Below are positions 1 through 9,077 of a stretch of DNA of 20,679 nt, in pieces. Source of the stretch: an uncultured Clostridia bacterium (GTDB taxonomy: Bacteria; Bacillota; Clostridia; Christensenellales; UBA1242); contig CALWAB010000079.1 of the NCBI GenBank assembly GCA_944372745.1, positions 1 to 20,679 on the forward strand. Reading direction: 5' to 3'. Position 1 is the stretch's first letter, and the number at the start of each line of letters is the position of its first letter. The notes below the pieces were generated by a model, which was not told the DNA's origin, did not search any database, and saw only the letters and a program-made list of their open reading frames with translations. A program made the translations under genes and the position numbers.

Positions 1-676
1 TGACAATAAAAGTGTAATAATTGAGAGCGAAAATCCAAATTACTATGTAAATTACTTTGATTTAAATAATGATTATGCTATAATAAAGGCGGAACTTATT
101 AAGACTCCTATCTTAAAAACGGCAATAAGTTTTGGATATGGTATTCGAATAGCCAAACAGAACTTGCTTGAAACGCTCATATCATTTATAATCAGTGCGA
201 ACAATAATATTGGTAGAATCAAAAAGATAATCAATACTTTATGTGCTGAATATGGCGAAAATAAGGGTGACCATTTTGCATTTCCTACACTTGACGCTTT
301 GAAAACTATAGGTGAAGATGAATTTGTTAAAATGGGTGCAGGGTATAGAGCAAGTTATTTACATTCCACTATCAATAGATTGAGCACACAATATTTGAAT
401 GATTTAGGTAATATGTCGACTCTGGATGCCTACAAAGAGCTATTAGCACTTAAAGGCGTAGGCAATAAAGTAGCAGAATGTGTACTGTTGTTTGGTTTAA
501 ATAAGACCGATGTATTTCCAGTAGATGTGTGGATGGATAGAGTGTGCGAAGAGTACTTTGACCTACATATTGCACGCAAGAATAAGTCTAAGGCAATGGT
601 CAATAGATTTGGGAGTCTGGCGGGATACGCTCAACAATATTTGTTCTACTATAAACGCGAACTTAAGGAGAATTAA
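1..676 (+). CDS. ogg: 8-oxoguanine DNA glycosylase (OGG1-like), 5' truncated by the window edge
   Basis: Base-excision repair enzyme that removes 8-oxoguanine opposite C and nicks the strand by beta-elimination. The reading frame (codons from position 2) is open to the window edge. The 224 visible residues cover the end of the OGG N-terminal domain (YFDLNNDY near residue 18, then FGYGIRIAKQN) and the whole helix-hairpin-helix glycosylase domain (ETLISFIISANNNI from about 56). The hairpin GVGNKVAECVLLFGL carries the Schiff-base lysine at visible residue 156 (bases 467-469), matching human OGG1 K249. PVDVW holds the catalytic aspartate at 175, matching D268. A start at TTG 164 would delete conserved sequence and is not credible. 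The stop lies 3 nt before the next gene, whose AAGGAG site (664-669) is inside this gene, so the two are co-transcribed. Family assignment is firm. Confidence 0.93.
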   Translation, partial: DNKSVIIESENPNYYVNYFDLNNDYAIIKAELIKTPILKTAISFGYGIRIAKQNLLETLISFIISANNNIGRIKKIINTLCAEYGENKGDHFAFPTLDALKTIGEDEFVKMGAGYRASYLHSTINRLSTQYLNDLGNMSTLDAYKELLALKGVGNKVAECVLLFGLNKTDVFPVDVWMDRVCEEYFDLHIARKNKSKAMVNRFGSLAGYAQQYLFYYKRELKEN

Positions 677-679
677 AAT

Positions 680-1360
680 ATGGAAGAAAAACACATAGCA
701 CTTTTAATTGATGTTGACAATGTAGATGTATCACTTGACAACTTCAATGAGATTATGAATGTTTTAAAGAAAGTAGGTAGTCTTGACTACATCAAATTGT
801 ATGGTTACAACGAGCGTAAACACACGAATTGGCACGATATAATAGCATATTATGGCATAAGTACTTGTACAACAATGCGTTTTAGAAAAAGAAATAAAAG
901 TCAGCTTGATTTAAGACAAGTCGTTGATGCTTTGACAATCAATTATACAGAGCCTAATATAAATTCATTTTGTATAGTTGCAGGTAAAGGCGATATAGTC
1001 CCATTGTTGACTACACTTAGACTTAGCGGAAAATATTTGCTTGAAATAATGAACTTTAGCAGTGAAGTCAACGGACATATGTTCAATGAGAAAATACTCT
1101 TGTCTACAGAAGTAGATGCAAAGCAGAAGAAAAAGAAAGAAATAGGTAATAAATTGCGTCAATTCTCAGAAAGAACTGCTGCAATGGCTATGGAAGACAG
1201 TGTCGACAAGAAAGAACGCGACAAATTGATTGGCGAAGTTGAAGAAGCTATCAAGGAACTTGAGAGCGATGGACAAGGGGTTAAGAGTGATGACGCGGAA
1301 GAAAGAGATATATTTGAAAACCTTCAAAATATCCTAGAAATTTTGAAATCAACATTTTAA
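680..1360 (+). CDS. NYN (PIN-like) domain protein, LabA/DUF88 type
   Basis: A 226-residue protein with an N-terminal NYN domain (residues about 5-140), a PIN-like fold found in predicted metal-dependent RNases. The acidic positions expected of the family are visible: D11 and D13 in LIDVDN, D83 in QVVDAL, and D105 in IVAGKGDI. The last motif is usually S-x-D-S-D, so GKGD is a slightly reduced form. From about residue 145 the protein is rich in Lys and Glu and probably helical or coiled-coil, ending without a second recognisable domain. The start is fixed by AAGGAG at 664-669. It lies 3 nt after the glycosylase gene and 21 nt before the pyrophosphatase gene, on the same strand. Ribonuclease activity is inferred from the family only; no substrate can be read from the sequence. 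Confidence 0.85.
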   Translation: MEEKHIALLIDVDNVDVSLDNFNEIMNVLKKVGSLDYIKLYGYNERKHTNWHDIIAYYGISTCTTMRFRKRNKSQLDLRQVVDALTINYTEPNINSFCIVAGKGDIVPLLTTLRLSGKYLLEIMNFSSEVNGHMFNEKILLSTEVDAKQKKKKEIGNKLRQFSERTAAMAMEDSVDKKERDKLIGEVEEAIKELESDGQGVKSDDAEERDIFENLQNILEILKSTF

Positions 1361-1381
1361 TTAGTAAAGTAGGAGAACATT

Positions 1382-1912
1382 ATGAATATTTGGCACGATT
1401 TGAGTGAAGATAGAGTAAAAGAAGATGAATTTACTGCAGTTATAGAAATACCCAAAGGCAGTAAAGTGAAATATGAACTTGATAAAGAAACAGGGATGAT
1501 TGTACTTGATAGAATATTGTCCACATCTATGGCATATCCTGCAAATTACGGATTTATTCCAAGAACTTTGAGTGAAGACGGAGACCCCCTTGATGTGTTG
1601 GTGATTTGTTCAGAAATAATACAAAGTTTGTGTCTTGTGCCTTGTACACCTATTGCGGTAATCAATATGGTAGATTCAGGGGAAAATGACGAAAAAATTA
1701 TTGCAGTACCTAAAAAGGATAAATTCTTTAACGAATTTAAAAATAAGGATGACATTCCTAAACACTATTATGATGAGATGGTGCATTTCTTTGAAAAATA
1801 TAAAGACCTTGAAAACAAACACTGTGAAATAACAAGTGTAGGTGATGAAAAAGAGGCTAAGAAAATCATTAGAGAAGCCATTGAAAGATACAATCAAAAA
1901 TATAAAAAATAA
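1382..1912 (+). CDS. ppa: Inorganic pyrophosphatase, family I
   Basis: Cytoplasmic soluble pyrophosphatase (176 aa, usual length for the bacterial family) that hydrolyses PPi to two phosphates and so drives nucleic-acid and aminoacyl-tRNA synthesis forward. Aligning by eye to E. coli Ppa, the active-site residues are all present: E22, K30, E32, R44, Y56, the D66/D68/D71 trio in the signature DGDPLDVLV, D98, D103, K105, and Y140-K141. Start ATG 1382 has GGAG about 6 nt upstream (1372-1375). The gene is third in the same-strand run after the NYN gene and is closed by a strong hairpin terminator at 1917-1955. Nothing unusual is seen. Confidence 0.96.
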   Translation: MNIWHDLSEDRVKEDEFTAVIEIPKGSKVKYELDKETGMIVLDRILSTSMAYPANYGFIPRTLSEDGDPLDVLVICSEIIQSLCLVPCTPIAVINMVDSGENDEKIIAVPKKDKFFNEFKNKDDIPKHYYDEMVHFFEKYKDLENKHCEITSVGDEKEAKKIIREAIERYNQKYKK

Positions 1913-1916
1913 AATA

Positions 1917-1957
1917 AAAAAATTCTCATTACTCAATCAATAATGGGAATTTTTTAT
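1917..1957 (+). terminator. Rho-independent terminator after ppa
   Basis: A 15-bp stem (1917-1931 with 1941-1955, one G-T pair) with a 9-nt loop, A-rich on the left arm and six T at the end of the right arm. It starts 4 nt after the ppa stop codon and could work on both strands. Confidence 0.88.
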
Positions 1958-2129
1958 TAATATTATAAAAATTATATGTTTCTAAATTATTTTTTAAGTA
2001 GAATTATGGCCATTATCAAAAAATAGTAAATTAAAATTGCCGTATTAATTTAGAATGGGCTTTAAAAATAAATTATATTCAAATTGTTTAGCAAAGCATA
2101 AAAAATAAATCATTTAATACATAATTTGT
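1958..2129. other. AT-rich spacer without recognisable gene
   Basis: About 170 bases between the ppa terminator and the promoter of the Ig-like protein gene. I see no ORF with a ribosome binding site, no strong hairpin and no repeat in it. Confidence 0.6.
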
Positions 2130-2158
2130 TTGACTTAAAATGCTAATATTGGTATAAT
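2130..2158 (+). promoter_or_regulatory. Sigma-A-type promoter of the Ig-like/VirB4 operon
   Basis: TTGACT at 2130-2135, a spacer of exactly 17 nt, then TATAAT at 2153-2158. Transcription would start near 2165, leaving a leader of about 55 nt before the ATG at 2221, which has AAGGGG about 5 nt upstream. Confidence 0.8.
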
Positions 2159-2220
2159 TATGTTGAATTTTGTAAATAAAAGTAAATTTTTGCAAATACT
2201 AAATACAAAAAGGGGATAAA

Positions 2221-5200
2221 ATGAAGAATAAGTCGACACTTCTCAATGCTTTAACTATTATAGCATATTGTTTTTGTGCTGCTATCGCTATAGTATGGAT
2301 ATCAATCATAGTTGCTTTTGCTATGGGATATTATACACCAGAAAAGATTTACGCAGAAAATTTGTATGTAGATAATATTGACGAAAATTCTAAAGTAGAA
2401 ATTATTAATGGCGTGCCAGTGCTTAGAATAAATGGTATTACTGAAAGCGACAACCCAAATGTCCCAGTAGATGCCACATTTGTTGTTCGTGGTGGGACAA
2501 CACCTACTTATGACGATGAAGGCAATATCATAGATGAAAACGAAGTAACAGAAACTAAAATTTATCTAACTTCAAGCAATCCTGATGTGGCTACAGTGCC
2601 AGCAGAAGGCGACATAGGTGAACCTATACACATAACAGTCACCAAAGATAATAATGGGCACAATAGAGGCGGTTTTTGTTTAATTTATGTAGAAAATGAT
2701 GAAGGGAAATATATGTCTACTCCTCTAGTAGTATTTGTCGACATTCCTGTAGAAAGTTTGACTATTACTAGCGATGATATGAATACAGTCATTGAAGATG
2801 AAATACAAAAATTCACTTTATACCAAGATGAAGTAGCGCAAGTTGACGCAGGATTTTATCCAAATAATTCTTTAGACCCATCACATTTAGATACAAATAG
2901 CAGATTTAATTCTTATAGAAAAAATCCAAAAACAGTTGAATATTATTTAGACGAAAATAGTCCACAGGATGTCATAAGTATTGACCAAAATGGTAGAATT
3001 ACTGCACTTAAGCCAGGTGAAGTGACAGTTATTGCACGCACATTACGCACTTATGACGATATAGATTTTGTAAATAACTATGATTCTGGCGTACCTGAAT
3101 TGGGGGATTATATACCACCTGAATTACTAGTAGGGCGTTATACAGAAACAAGTTTTGTCATAAAAGTGGAAGAAATTACACTAGAGGCAATAGATATAGA
3201 TGGTAGGGATATTCCAATTGAATTGTTTGAAACAATATCAATGTCTCCGGCCGATTTAGGGATTGCTTTGCGTGCATCAAATGGTAATAATGATTATTTT
3301 TCAAGTTTACTTAATGACCTTGTACTCACAACAGATTCCAAAGGCTTGTTAATAAAGAAAAATAATGATACAAATGAATGGGAATTTACTGTAGAACAAG
3401 AACCACAATATGGTTTTGAAGTTTATGTTTCACTTCCAGATTATCCTACTGTAACTGCTGTCATAGATAATTTTATTATTGACAAAAAAGACATATCACA
3501 ATTATCTTTTGAAGGAACAAGTAAGTCTAATGAAAGCGTTTCATATAATGATTTAGTTGAAATTAATATAACTAAAAGCGGTTCTATTATTACATCTCAA
3601 AATTACACTTGGGATTGGACAAATAATGTAGAAATTGTCCCAGAAATGGGAAATGCGGAGACATCGTATTTTCTAGTAAAAGTATTTGCCATAGGAACAT
3701 ATCACAACAATTCAGAATATAGGGATGCAAGATTTGTAAACGAACAAGGTGAAGAGATTATACAATTAAGTTCTACCGTTTATGAGGGCTTTGGACGAGA
3801 AGTGCGAGGAATGGATTTAACCAATCCAGAAGTTGTACAAGCCCTTGCGCGCGGAAGTATTGTGCTTAGAGCTTATGTTGTAAAGACTGATATGTATGGC
3901 AATCCAATTGACCAGAATGGCAATATAATGCGTTTTGATCAATTAGGCAATGCAATAGACGAAGAAGGAAATATTATAGTTAACAATGTGCCATCATTTG
4001 TAGAAATCGCAAGAAGCAATGATGTAACATTTAGAATCATTGAACAAATGACCGACCTTGAAACTTATGTTACAGTAGAAAGTACAGGCGAAGAAACATT
4101 AATTGGTTCTACTCAAACAAGTGCTACAGCGAAAATTTTGGCAGTAAGTAGCGTGTCAACACATCAAATAAGTTTGCTTGCTAATTCAAATGGTGCTTTA
4201 TTTGATGCCTTCAACAATATGCAAGGCAACGAAGCGTGGATTAGAGTTGTTAATAATGATACCGATACTTTAACCGCGACTTTGGAAGAAGTGAACCTTG
4301 GAGATACAGCTCAAAATTATTATTTAAATCTAGATATTCACGCTTACAATAGTATAGAGGAATATATTGAGCGTGATATAAGAATTGAATACTATACTGG
4401 CAATTACAATATTTCAAGCGATGGCTATGAAACTTTGTTCACATTGCGACTGTACATAATTGAAGTACCTGTAGAATCAATTCATATGAATGTCAATGCT
4501 GAAGTGAGTGATACTGTTAATGATATAAATTGTTATTGGTTGTCTGGACTATTAAACTATAGTACTGAGATAGTCAATGGGCGTCAAGAAGTTTCAGCTT
4601 TGACATCACAATGGGGTACAGTAAGTTCTACTGGCGTAATGACTGAATTTACATTGAGTCAGCCTACATTTGTAGCAGGAGAGATACAAGTACTACAAAA
4701 TATGATAGAAGGCGTTGATTATTTAAGGCCTAAGACTTTGACAATCGCCAATACTGGTTATACTTACAAAATCACAGATGCGAATGGAAATGAAACTCCA
4801 CAAGTTGCTAGAGTTGTGTCTACTACAGTTGGCAATGAAAATGTCTATAGATTGTATGTTCAAGAATTAAATACAGAATTTTACATTGTTTTAAGTGCAA
4901 CATATGAAAAATATGAAAATGGTGTGAGAGTACCTATTACTGATACAATTTGCGTAAGCGGTACACTAACCGAAGCGGCACGAAATAGCATTGAGTGGCA
5001 AACAAACGATGGCGAATATTCAACGACGGCATCTGTCTATGAACTTAACCAAAATGAGCAAGGCGGTGGTTATGCTCTTAGAAATAATAGTCTATTCAGT
5101 CTTAGATTTGTAGGAGCAAGTTCAATAGGCGAAGACATTTGGGTATCTAGCACATCACAATTTATTCAATTTGAAGTGGCTAGTGACACAGCATCATTAT

Positions 5201-5361
5201 TGAGGCTCATAGATGGGAACCAAGAAGATGGCATAACAAGTCTAGATACGCTTGTATTCTATGGTCAACCACTGGATAGTGTCGAAGCACATATCAATGT
5301 CGTCTTGACTACTCAGGATGGGCTTAAGATAAGACAACAATATACAATTAATTTCTCATAA
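2221..5361 (+). CDS. Large membrane-anchored extracellular protein with Ig-like (BIG2-type) domain
   Basis: A 1046-residue protein with a short basic N-terminus and one long hydrophobic segment (about residues 9-36) followed by an acidic exterior, so a signal anchor or uncleaved signal peptide with the rest outside the cell. Around residues 175-275 it has the bacterial Ig-like group 2 pattern: a VPVESLTI-type opening strand, then VISIDQNGRITALKPGEVTVIAR. Related strand openings recur later (VEEITLEAIDI near 315, VPVESIHMNV near 750), suggesting several degenerate Ig-like modules. Acidic turn motifs of the form GNxIDxxGN occur near residues 560-585 and a similar one near 100. No LPXTG motif and no C-terminal membrane helix are present. 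It is first in an operon, 37 nt before a VirB4-type ATPase, so it may be a surface component or adhesin of that machine; this is inference. Specific function unknown. Confidence 0.8.
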   Translation: MKNKSTLLNALTIIAYCFCAAIAIVWISIIVAFAMGYYTPEKIYAENLYVDNIDENSKVEIINGVPVLRINGITESDNPNVPVDATFVVRGGTTPTYDDEGNIIDENEVTETKIYLTSSNPDVATVPAEGDIGEPIHITVTKDNNGHNRGGFCLIYVENDEGKYMSTPLVVFVDIPVESLTITSDDMNTVIEDEIQKFTLYQDEVAQVDAGFYPNNSLDPSHLDTNSRFNSYRKNPKTVEYYLDENSPQDVISIDQNGRITALKPGEVTVIARTLRTYDDIDFVNNYDSGVPELGDYIPPELLVGRYTETSFVIKVEEITLEAIDIDGRDIPIELFETISMSPADLGIALRASNGNNDYFSSLLNDLVLTTDSKGLLIKKNNDTNEWEFTVEQEPQYGFEVYVSLPDYPTVTAVIDNFIIDKKDISQLSFEGTSKSNESVSYNDLVEINITKSGSIITSQNYTWDWTNNVEIVPEMGNAETSYFLVKVFAIGTYHNNSEYRDARFVNEQGEEIIQLSSTVYEGFGREVRGMDLTNPEVVQALARGSIVLRAYVVKTDMYGNPIDQNGNIMRFDQLGNAIDEEGNIIVNNVPSFVEIARSNDVTFRIIEQMTDLETYVTVESTGEETLIGSTQTSATAKILAVSSVSTHQISLLANSNGALFDAFNNMQGNEAWIRVVNNDTDTLTATLEEVNLGDTAQNYYLNLDIHAYNSIEEYIERDIRIEYYTGNYNISSDGYETLFTLRLYIIEVPVESIHMNVNAEVSDTVNDINCYWLSGLLNYSTEIVNGRQEVSALTSQWGTVSSTGVMTEFTLSQPTFVAGEIQVLQNMIEGVDYLRPKTLTIANTGYTYKITDANGNETPQVARVVSTTVGNENVYRLYVQELNTEFYIVLSATYEKYENGVRVPITDTICVSGTLTEAARNSIEWQTNDGEYSTTASVYELNQNEQGGGYALRNNSLFSLRFVGASSIGEDIWVSSTSQFIQFEVASDTASLLRLIDGNQEDGITSLDTLVFYGQPLDSVEAHINVVLTTQDGLKIRQQYTINFS

Positions 5362-5375
5362 TATTTAATGAATAA

Positions 5376-5387
5376 GTGCGAAAGCAC
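5376..5387 (+). promoter_or_regulatory. Small GAAA-tetraloop hairpin just before the virB4 ribosome binding site
   Basis: GTGC, GAAA, GCAC: a four-pair stem capped by a GNRA tetraloop, ending 2 nt before AAGGAG (5390-5394) of the virB4-like gene. It fills most of the 37-nt gap between the two operon genes. A role in setting translation or mRNA processing between the genes is possible but unproven. Confidence 0.45.
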
Positions 5388-5398
5388 AAAGGAGAATT

Positions 5399-8098
5399 AT
5401 GCAAAGATTTATTCCTAGAAAAACAAAAGTCAAAATGCAGTTTTTCAAGAATGTCACACTCGGTGACTTGATACTAGCAGTAATTGCCATTGCGGGCTTT
5501 ATATTGTTTGCCCAAAGCAATTTGCCATTTAATTGGTATATAGCAGTAGCATGGCTTGCAGTATGCATAAGTTTTTGGATACCTATAGCAGATGGCGTAA
5601 GACTCTATGTGAGTATAGGACTTTTGTTTCGCTTCTTGGCGTTTAAGAAAAAGTACAGTAAACATATGATGCGTAAACATACGCCTATAACAGAACTTAT
5701 ACCTTATGATGCCATAGTCGAAGGTAGATATATAAGTTATCAAAGAGAATATTACGCACAGGTCATAGAAATTAGTCCTGTAGAGTTCTTTATGCTTAAC
5801 GACTACAAACAGAATATGCTTATCAATACTGTAGGGAATGCACTCAAGCGTCTTCAACAGAGTCAACAGGCTAGTATTGTCAAAATCAATAAGGCAATGA
5901 TTTTTGATAAATATATGCAAAATGAAGAAAGAAAGTATGACAGTCTTATGGAGCTTCAAAGTGAAGGTGAAATGTCCGCAGAAGAAGTGGAAGTTCGTTC
6001 TGAAATATTTGAAGCACGACTTGATTATTTGCGTACCATCAATACGGATGATAGAATTTTCAAAGATGCGTTCTATTTAGTGGTATACGATAAAGATAGG
6101 GAACAATTGAGTATAACGGTTGAAGGAATGCTGTCTAGTCTTAGACAGAGTGCCACTCCAATTGCGGCGGAACTTTTGCAGGGCGAAGAATTAGCGGTAT
6201 TCTTAAAAGCGAATTATGGTAAAGACTTTGACCAACGCGATATAGAAGTAATACCACTAAGTGAGCAAGTTAAATGGGCTACACCAGATGTTGTCGAATT
6301 TAAAATGGTTAAGACCAAAATTGACGGAACAGAATATAGAAGTTTCGTTATTACTGATTATCCAATTACGGTACAAAATGGTTGGGGGTATCCATTCTTT
6401 AATCTTGATAGAACTAAAGTAGTGGTTAATATAAAACCAATACCAAGATTTCAAGCAGAAAAACAAATTGACCGTGCCTTGATAGAAATGGAATCACAAT
6501 CTCAATACTCTCTTAGAAGTTCTAAACAAATAGAATATCAAACGCATATTGAAACATTGCATCAACTTTTGACAGATATTAAGAATGCAAATGAAGAATT
6601 GTATAATGTAAATATCCATATAGTTTGTGAAGAAAATGCGAAGAAAGAAGTTAGAGCACTCTTAAAACAAAATGGGTTCAAATACAACGAAATGTTTGGT
6701 CGTCAAGTGGATGAATTTGTCAGCAATAATATATCTAGGATTGATAATGTCAAAGATGCAATGCGTGGGATCCAAACAGGTTCAGTAGCAGGTATGTTCC
6801 CTTTCATTAGTAATGCACTTCAAGACGAAGGCGGATTCTATCTTGGGTACAATTCTTTGCCTGTATTTGTTGACTTTTATAAGCGTGATAATGTCCGCGT
6901 CAACAGTAATGTTATGGTCGTAGGTAAATCAGGTTCAGGTAAGTCGTTTGCTACTAAGACATTACTTACAAATCTTGCAGCAGATAATGCTCGTATCTTC
7001 ATTCTCGACCCCGAAGACGAATATGCACCTTTGGTTAAGAATTTGAAGGGTAAACTGATTGATGTCGGTTCAAGCCGTTCAGGTATATTAAATCCATTCC
7101 ATATCAATGCTTCACTTGAAGACGATGAAGAAGAATACGGAGATAAATACGAAGATTTGACAGAAGAAGAAATGGAACAGCGTGCGGCGAAGAAACGCTC
7201 AGAAGGTGATGCGTATGCACTGCACTTGCAATTCTTGGAAGAGTTCTTCCGTATTATTATGGAAGGTATGCCTAGTGATGCATTTGAGTTATTAAACTCA
7301 TTGGTCGCTGATACATACAATAGAAAGGGCATTAATATGAGTACAGATGTTACTAAATTAAAGCCTGAAGACTTCCCAATATTCGACGATTTGTACGCGC
7401 TTGTACTTGAGAGAATAGAAAAGGAAGAAGATCCTTATCATAAGAGAAACTTGCAAATCATTGAAAATTATGTAAAGAAATTTGCTACGGGTGGTCGTAA
7501 TAGTAAATTATGGAATGGTCCAACATCTATTGAAACTGCGGAAAATTTTGTTACTTTCTCATTCCTTTCTTTGATTTCAAATAGAAATACTATTACAACA
7601 AATGCACAAATGTTACTAGTATTTAAGTATCTTGAAAATGAAATTATAAGAAATAAGGATTTCAATACTTTAAATAATAGTAATAGAAAAATTGTCATAG
7701 CGGTTGACGAGGCGCATACTTTCATTAACCCTAAATATCCTATGGCTCTTGACTTTATGGCACAAATGGCTAAGCGTATTAGAAAGTATGGCGGTATGCA
7801 GATTATTATTACCCAGAATATTAAAGACTTTGTTGGTTCGCCTGAGATTGCGCGTCAATCTACAGCGGTCATCAACGCTTCACAATATTCTATGATATTC
7901 AGTCTTGCACCAAACGATATTTCAGACCTTGTAGCACTATATAGAAATGCAGGTGAAATTAATGAAGATGAACAAGATAGTATAGTTACAGCGAATATAG
8001 GTGAATGTTTCTTCATCTCTGGACCATTGGAGCGTACTACACTTAAGATTTCACCACTTAGAACAGTACAAGACATATTTAGTAATGTAAGAAAATGA
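5399..8098 (+). CDS. VirB3/PrgI-VirB4 fusion: type IV secretion ATPase
   Basis: An 899-residue membrane-associated AAA+ ATPase of the VirB4/TraC/TrsE class, which powers type IV secretion and conjugation channels. The first 80 or so residues are a PrgI/VirB3-like part with two hydrophobic helices (about 21-39 and 45-63) between basic flanks. The VirB4 N-terminal region follows from about 100. The ATPase core has Walker A GKSGSGKS at 509-516, a downstream LILDPEDEY-type strand (FILDPEDEYAPL), ILNPFHI, Walker B VIAVDEAH with D770-E771, and the TQNIKDF motif near 800. In Gram-positive conjugative elements PrgI is normally a separate small gene; here it is fused. AAGGAG sits 4 nt before the ATG. 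Co-transcribed with the Ig-like protein. No relaxase, VirD4 coupling protein, VirB6 or integrase is in the window, so the rest of the machine lies elsewhere or is absent. Confidence 0.88.
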   Translation: MQRFIPRKTKVKMQFFKNVTLGDLILAVIAIAGFILFAQSNLPFNWYIAVAWLAVCISFWIPIADGVRLYVSIGLLFRFLAFKKKYSKHMMRKHTPITELIPYDAIVEGRYISYQREYYAQVIEISPVEFFMLNDYKQNMLINTVGNALKRLQQSQQASIVKINKAMIFDKYMQNEERKYDSLMELQSEGEMSAEEVEVRSEIFEARLDYLRTINTDDRIFKDAFYLVVYDKDREQLSITVEGMLSSLRQSATPIAAELLQGEELAVFLKANYGKDFDQRDIEVIPLSEQVKWATPDVVEFKMVKTKIDGTEYRSFVITDYPITVQNGWGYPFFNLDRTKVVVNIKPIPRFQAEKQIDRALIEMESQSQYSLRSSKQIEYQTHIETLHQLLTDIKNANEELYNVNIHIVCEENAKKEVRALLKQNGFKYNEMFGRQVDEFVSNNISRIDNVKDAMRGIQTGSVAGMFPFISNALQDEGGFYLGYNSLPVFVDFYKRDNVRVNSNVMVVGKSGSGKSFATKTLLTNLAADNARIFILDPEDEYAPLVKNLKGKLIDVGSSRSGILNPFHINASLEDDEEEYGDKYEDLTEEEMEQRAAKKRSEGDAYALHLQFLEEFFRIIMEGMPSDAFELLNSLVADTYNRKGINMSTDVTKLKPEDFPIFDDLYALVLERIEKEEDPYHKRNLQIIENYVKKFATGGRNSKLWNGPTSIETAENFVTFSFLSLISNRNTITTNAQMLLVFKYLENEIIRNKDFNTLNNSNRKIVIAVDEAHTFINPKYPMALDFMAQMAKRIRKYGGMQIIITQNIKDFVGSPEIARQSTAVINASQYSMIFSLAPNDISDLVALYRNAGEINEDEQDSIVTANIGECFFISGPLERTTLKISPLRTVQDIFSNVRK

Positions 8099-8102
8099 AA
8101 TT

Positions 8103-8128
8103 ATCCTACTTTATAGTAGGATTTTTTT
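8103..8128 (+). terminator. Rho-independent terminator after virB4-like gene
   Basis: Perfect 8-bp stem ATCCTACT/AGTAGGAT with a TTAT loop (8103-8122) followed by six T, starting 4 nt after the virB4 stop codon. Confidence 0.93.
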
Positions 8129-8136
8129 AAAGAGTA

Positions 8137-8165
8137 TTGAAATTTATAAAAAAATGTGTTATTAT
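8137..8165 (+). promoter_or_regulatory. Promoter of the DUF6273-like gene
   Basis: TTGAAA at 8137-8142, 17 nt, TATTAT at 8160-8165. It lies directly behind the virB4 terminator and ahead of the GTG start at 8191. Because the in-frame TTG at 8137 is part of the -35 box, it is not a start codon. Confidence 0.65.
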
Positions 8166-8190
8166 TAAATCAATAAGGGTAGGTGGTAGA

Positions 8191-9015
8191 GTGAGTATAA
8201 GATTATTAACAGAAGATGAAATTTGGGATACTGGTAAAGGGAATGAATTACAAGTGTTGTCACATAATAAAAAATGTGTTCCAACAGACTTAGCAATATT
8301 ATTAGGTTGCAATTTTTCTCAAGAAGGAGACGAACTTCACACAATGTGGTGGTCCTCAACATATAACCAAGTTTATGTATCTGCAGTTCACTATAATGAA
8401 GGTTATGTTATTTCACCGAGAAGCGTAAAATATATGGCAATTCGTCCTGCTGTTAGTTTTAATGAATTAAAATTAGCATTTGACGATTTGGTTATTGGTG
8501 AAGACTTGGGCAAAAGTTTTGTGTGCTATGCTGGAGTTTATCCACAAAAATTAGTTTTAAATACAAAAAAATTAAGTTGTGAAGATAATTTAGAGAAAAC
8601 AGGAAAATTTTATACCTTCAATGCTAGCACATCAGGTAATAGGAATTTTAATCCTGCAGAAGTGCCTGAATATATATTAAATGGCAAAAAATATATAAAA
8701 ATTACTGCAAATATTTATGAAAATAATAAATCTAAAGCAATGACAGATTCTACTTATAATATTAATTCGGTTGATATTAAGAATGGGGAAGAATATTGGG
8801 TGGAAGTTAAGCCGATAAAATGGCTTGTAGATAAAGAAACAGGAATAGCTGTAGCGGATGAAGCCCTTATTGCTGGTATACCTATGAATAGTACTAAATT
8901 TGATAATTTTGAAGAAACACTTTTATATGATTATTTAAATACATATTTTGCAAAAGAAATCCAATCAAGTAAAGTTGATAAAAACTTAAGACGCGAAGTA
9001 GAGTTGACTTGTTAA
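8191..9015 (+). CDS. Hypothetical protein resembling the DUF6273 family
   Basis: A 274-residue protein if started at GTG 8191, which has AGGTGG at 8181-8186 just upstream; the frame is open further to 8137, but that is the promoter. No signal peptide or membrane segment. The N-terminal part ends in a pattern typical of DUF6273-like proteins (a WWSSTYN block, then a V-rich strand, then YMAIRPAVSFNE, like the common G-V-R-P-A-L closing). The C-terminal part has another typical block, WVEVKPIKWLVDKETGIAVADEAL followed by LLYDYLNTYF, so the two halves of the family motif are in unusual order or it holds two partial copies. The segments YILNGKKYIKI and KFYTFNAST between them are unassigned. Family is an eye-level resemblance only; function unknown. 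Codon use is more AT-rich than the upstream operon. Monocistronic between a terminator and a convergent toxin operon. Confidence 0.6.
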   Translation: MSIRLLTEDEIWDTGKGNELQVLSHNKKCVPTDLAILLGCNFSQEGDELHTMWWSSTYNQVYVSAVHYNEGYVISPRSVKYMAIRPAVSFNELKLAFDDLVIGEDLGKSFVCYAGVYPQKLVLNTKKLSCEDNLEKTGKFYTFNASTSGNRNFNPAEVPEYILNGKKYIKITANIYENNKSKAMTDSTYNINSVDIKNGEEYWVEVKPIKWLVDKETGIAVADEALIAGIPMNSTKFDNFEETLLYDYLNTYFAKEIQSSKVDKNLRREVELTC

Positions 9016-9077
9016 TAAATTTGAATATTGCTTAAACTTAAATAGATTATACACAGTAATTATGTAAGTAGTGCCTT

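Noticed and set aside
73..84. TATGCTATAAT string identical to the extended -10 boxes found elsewhere
   Set aside because: It lies inside the glycosylase coding frame, encodes conserved residues (DYAII) and has no gene start suitably downstream; treated as chance.
5399..8098. Integrative conjugative element around the VirB4 gene
   Set aside because: No relaxase, coupling protein, integrase or attachment repeats are visible in the flanks, which are housekeeping genes.
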